In this document: piece by piece, positions 61,572-64,000 of the stretch | Layout: each line of letters begins with the position of its first letter | Position numbering within the stretch: the stretch's first letter is position 1 | DNA from: Pseudalgibacter ostreae | GTDB lineage: Bacteria > Bacteroidota > Bacteroidia > Flavobacteriales > Flavobacteriaceae | Length of the DNA stretch: 64,000 nucleotides | Assembly: GCF_042427585.1 (NCBI RefSeq) | Contig: NZ_JBHMFC010000103.1 | Location: 186,001 to 250,000 of the forward strand | Reading direction: 5' to 3' | Position numbers and translations under genes: made by a program | Notes under the pieces: generated by a model | What the model saw: the letters and a program-made list of their open reading frames with translations, nothing else | The model's database searches: none | What the model was told of the DNA's origin: nothing

Positions 61572-63037
61572 TTATTTATCCGTTTTGAATATATCAACCA
61601 TCACATCATTTTCTTGCGATTGACCCTGGGTTGTTCGTCCATTTTTAACTATTTTCTCTAATTCTAAAGTCATTTTTTTTACGATTCTTGGATGTTTTTT
61701 ATAAAGATTTGTAGTTTCTTCTTGGTCTTTTTTCATATTATACAATTGCATCTTTGGAAAATTTTCTTTTCTGGCCTCTGGGTCTGTAGGTGATGTCCAA
61801 CCACCAGAGCCTGGAGTTAATTCTAATTTCCATTTTTTATTTCGAATAGAAAACTTTCCTTGTATAGAATGATGAATTACCATTTTATGGTTACTCTTTG
61901 CTTTTCTATTTTTAAGTAAAGGAAGAATACTATACGAATCTACCCCTACGTTTTCTGACACATTCAAATTATTAATTTCTGCACAAGTTGCCATTAAGCT
62001 TGTTTGACAAATAAGTTCATCATTTATAGAGTTTGCCTCAATTTTTCCTGGCCACCTTACCATAAAGGGAACTCTATGACCACCTTCCCAAATATCAGAT
62101 TTAGAACCCCGGAAATTTGCACTTGGATAATGTCCTAACCCTTCTAATTCTTTACCGTTCGCTGTTGGATAAGACGTTCCGTTGTCACTTGTGAAAAATA
62201 CTATTGTATTATCTGCAATTCCATTTTTTTCTAGAGCTTCAAGAACTTTCCCAACCACATCGTCGGTTTCCATTACAAAATCGGCGTAATCACCCATCCC
62301 GCTCTTACCTTGCCATGCTTTAGATGGAACTACAGGGCTATGTGGAGAATTCAGAGCTAAATACATAAAAAACGGCTCTTTACTGGTAGCTTCTTTGGTT
62401 ATATAATCGGCTGCGTTATGACCTAAAAATTGTAACATTTTTATAGGTGCCATATGGTCTATCACCTTATTATTTTTTACAATGATATTCATTGATGTTG
62501 AATGATGAAACCCAATATAAGAATCAAATCCTCGTGAAACCGCTCCATTTGGCACAAAATCACCAATGGGAACATCTAATAATTCTTTACCATTATAAAG
62601 CTCATAAGGTTTTCCCTTTTCATTTAGATAAGTAAATCCTAAATGCCATTTCCCCATAGCAACTGTTTTATATCCTGCCTTCTTTAACATTGCAGGAACC
62701 GTATAACAAGCTTTTCATCAATTAGCGGCTCAAATTCATTACCTGCTCGCAAAACACCTTTTTGTAATCTAGATCGCCATGAATATCGCCCAGTTAAAAT
62801 GGAATATCGAGATGGTGTACATACTGCAGATGCAGAATGTGCATCAGTAAAAACCATGGATTCTTTTGCAAATGCATCTATTTTTGGGGTTAATATTTTC
62901 CCACGTTCTGGATTTAAAACTTGAACATCACCATATCCCAAATCATCGCAAATTATATATACAATATTTGGTTGTTCTTGTGCCTCTGTATAGTTTACAA
63001 TTAGCATTAGTAGTATTAAAAATCTTAAAATTCTCAT
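61572..63037 (-). pseudogene. Sulfatase gene split by a 2-base frameshift
   Basis: The first part (63037-62684) has a signal peptide and the active motif CTPSRYSILTGRY (Cys73). It runs off frame as LVIRFLQC-stop. Removing one TA from the TATA at 62702-62705 restores LVTVPAMLKKAGYKTVAMGK and joins the second part (62690-61572), which carries the rest of the fold (FFTSDNGTSYP, GGHRVPFMVRWPGK, YNMKKDQEETTNLY). The frames overlap at 62684-62690. The catalytic Cys and most metal ligands are on different fragments, so the gene is not functional as read. Confidence 0.88.
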
Positions 63038-63048
63038 ATTATATTTAT

Positions 63049-64000
63049 TTATTTTTCTTTAAAATTGTAAGCCTCTAAATTATCATATAGCCCAAATTCT
63101 TTTTTATTTAAATTGGCTGGATCTCCATAGCTTTTCATTAATTCTTCTAATTCTAACTTCAAAGATTCTCCTAAAGGAATATAAGCCTCTTCTTCAATTA
63201 AATTATCTAGTTCCCATGGATCTGATTCTAAATTGAATAATTGATAGGTATAAACATCATTTTTAGAACTAACTATTAGTTTAAAATTATTTTTACGAAC
63301 TGCTCTATGACCGCCTTCTGGATTATGATCTAAGTTTTCTTTTAACAAGTCACCTGGCCATGAATGGTATGCAAATAACATGCTTTCTCTAACTTCTCTT
63401 TCTTTACCCTTAATTACAGGAGTTAAATTTTTGGTATCAATAGATTGTGGTACTTCAAGCTCAGTTAAACCACATAAGGTCGGAAATATATCATGCAAAT
63501 AAACCAAAGCATCCCTTTTTTGATTTTGTGGAATATTTGGTCCACAAAAAATTAATGGCACACTTATACTGTGTTCATAAACATTTTGTTTACCAAGTAG
63601 CCCATGTTGTCCTAATGCAAGTCCATTGTCTCCCGCAAAAACAATAATGGTATTTTCTGTTTGTCCAGAAACTTCCAGTGCCTCCAAAACTCGACCTATC
63701 TGAGCATCCGTTGCAGATATCATTGCATAATAATCAGAAATTTCTTTTTTTATTGCAATTTTGGTTCTAGGTTTAGACACTAGAACTTCATCCCTAATTT
63801 TATCGTCTGCAATCTCAAAAGGATGTTGAGGCATAAAATTAATGGGTAATTCTATCGCTTCAACAGGATACATGTCTTGAAATTCTTGTGGAGCTGTACG
63901 TGGGTCATGCGGTGCTGTAAAAGCCACATACATCAAAAACGGGTTTTCATCTTTATAATCTTTTAAAAAATCTACCGCAGCATCGGCAAAAACTTCGCTA
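63049..64000 (-). CDS. Sulfatase, 5' part beyond the window
   Basis: The frame is open to the window edge (SEVFADAAVDFLKDYKDENP then FLMYVAFTAPHDPR), so only the C-terminal 316 residues are present. The sulfatase pattern is clear: FAGDNGLALGQHGLLGKQN near residue 115 of this part (metal-binding Asp and Asn), SVPLIFCGPNI and LFNLESDPWELDNL. The N-terminal formylglycine Cys is not in the window. It ends 12 bases before the split sulfatase. Confidence 0.9.
   Translation of the reverse strand, partial: SEVFADAAVDFLKDYKDENPFLMYVAFTAPHDPRTAPQEFQDMYPVEAIELPINFMPQHPFEIADDKIRDEVLVSKPRTKIAIKKEISDYYAMISATDAQIGRVLEALEVSGQTENTIIVFAGDNGLALGQHGLLGKQNVYEHSISVPLIFCGPNIPQNQKRDALVYLHDIFPTLCGLTELEVPQSIDTKNLTPVIKGKEREVRESMLFAYHSWPGDLLKENLDHNPEGGHRAVRKNNFKLIVSSKNDVYTYQLFNLESDPWELDNLIEEEAYIPLGESLKLELEELMKSYGDPANLNKKEFGLYDNLEAYNFKEK

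Noticed and set aside
13150..64000. A second copy of the tRNA-Lys 3' end as attR
   Set aside because: I looked for GGTTCGAGCC and CCGGGTCAC-like sequence by eye and found none in the window. A short or degenerate copy could be missed.

Overview
The window looks like a chromosomal segment of a marine-type member of the Bacteroidetes, most likely Flavobacteriaceae. The evidence is AT-rich DNA, TAnnTTTG-type -7 promoter boxes, core proteins of flavobacterial type, a CTnDOT-like conjugation module (RteC, TraE-TraN, MobABC), and a carbohydrate locus rich in sulfatases. I cannot name the species.

Layout. (1) 1-13.2 kb is ordinary chromosome: an unidentified partial gene, a secreted 'asparagine synthetase B'-type protein, dnaB, accA, an EamA transporter, lptG, tgt, a porin-like beta-barrel protein, an FKBP lipoprotein with calcium-binding repeats, an S4 protein, a phosphoribosyltransferase, aroK and tRNA-Lys. 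(2) From about 13.15 kb to at least 52 kb lies an integrative conjugative element (ICE) in tRNA-Lys. It starts with a DOT-type integrase. Next come a peptide-secretion cassette (14.8-22.5 kb), rteC with an excision-type HTH gene and an ATPase, an AbiEi/AbiEii toxin-antitoxin pair, an amidase, and the tra genes (28.2-35.5 kb). A defence block follows (36.1-47.1 kb): a two-gene unknown pair, an XRE regulator, type I restriction-modification with HigBA nested inside it, and an OLD-like nuclease. Then come the coupling protein, relaxase and accessory mob genes, an oriT candidate and ssb. A noncoding stretch with two diverged copies of a structured repeat ends this part (52.1-52.5 kb). (3) 52.7-64 kb is a polysaccharide-utilisation locus, all on the minus strand: PL6 lyase, four sulfatases, a CBM96-like protein, a DUF4955/pectate-lyase-fold protein and a GH88 hydrolase. 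Three of these genes carry frameshifts and a fifth-position lyase-like or lipoprotein gene is decayed.

How the parts work together. The integrase and RteC/HTH genes should control integration and excision, the tra/mob genes transfer, and the defence block selfishness and phage resistance. The most novel-looking unit is the cassette at 14.8-22.5 kb: a transmembrane TPR-AraC regulator, a 45-residue peptide with six glycines, a lipid-anchored S9 peptidase, a C39-peptidase ABC exporter and an HlyD adaptor, with no visible modification enzyme. It may be a peptide-signalling or bacteriocin circuit carried by the ICE. No copy of the tRNA 3' end was found to the right of the integrase, so the ICE's right end may lie beyond the window. 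In that case the polysaccharide locus would be mobile cargo.
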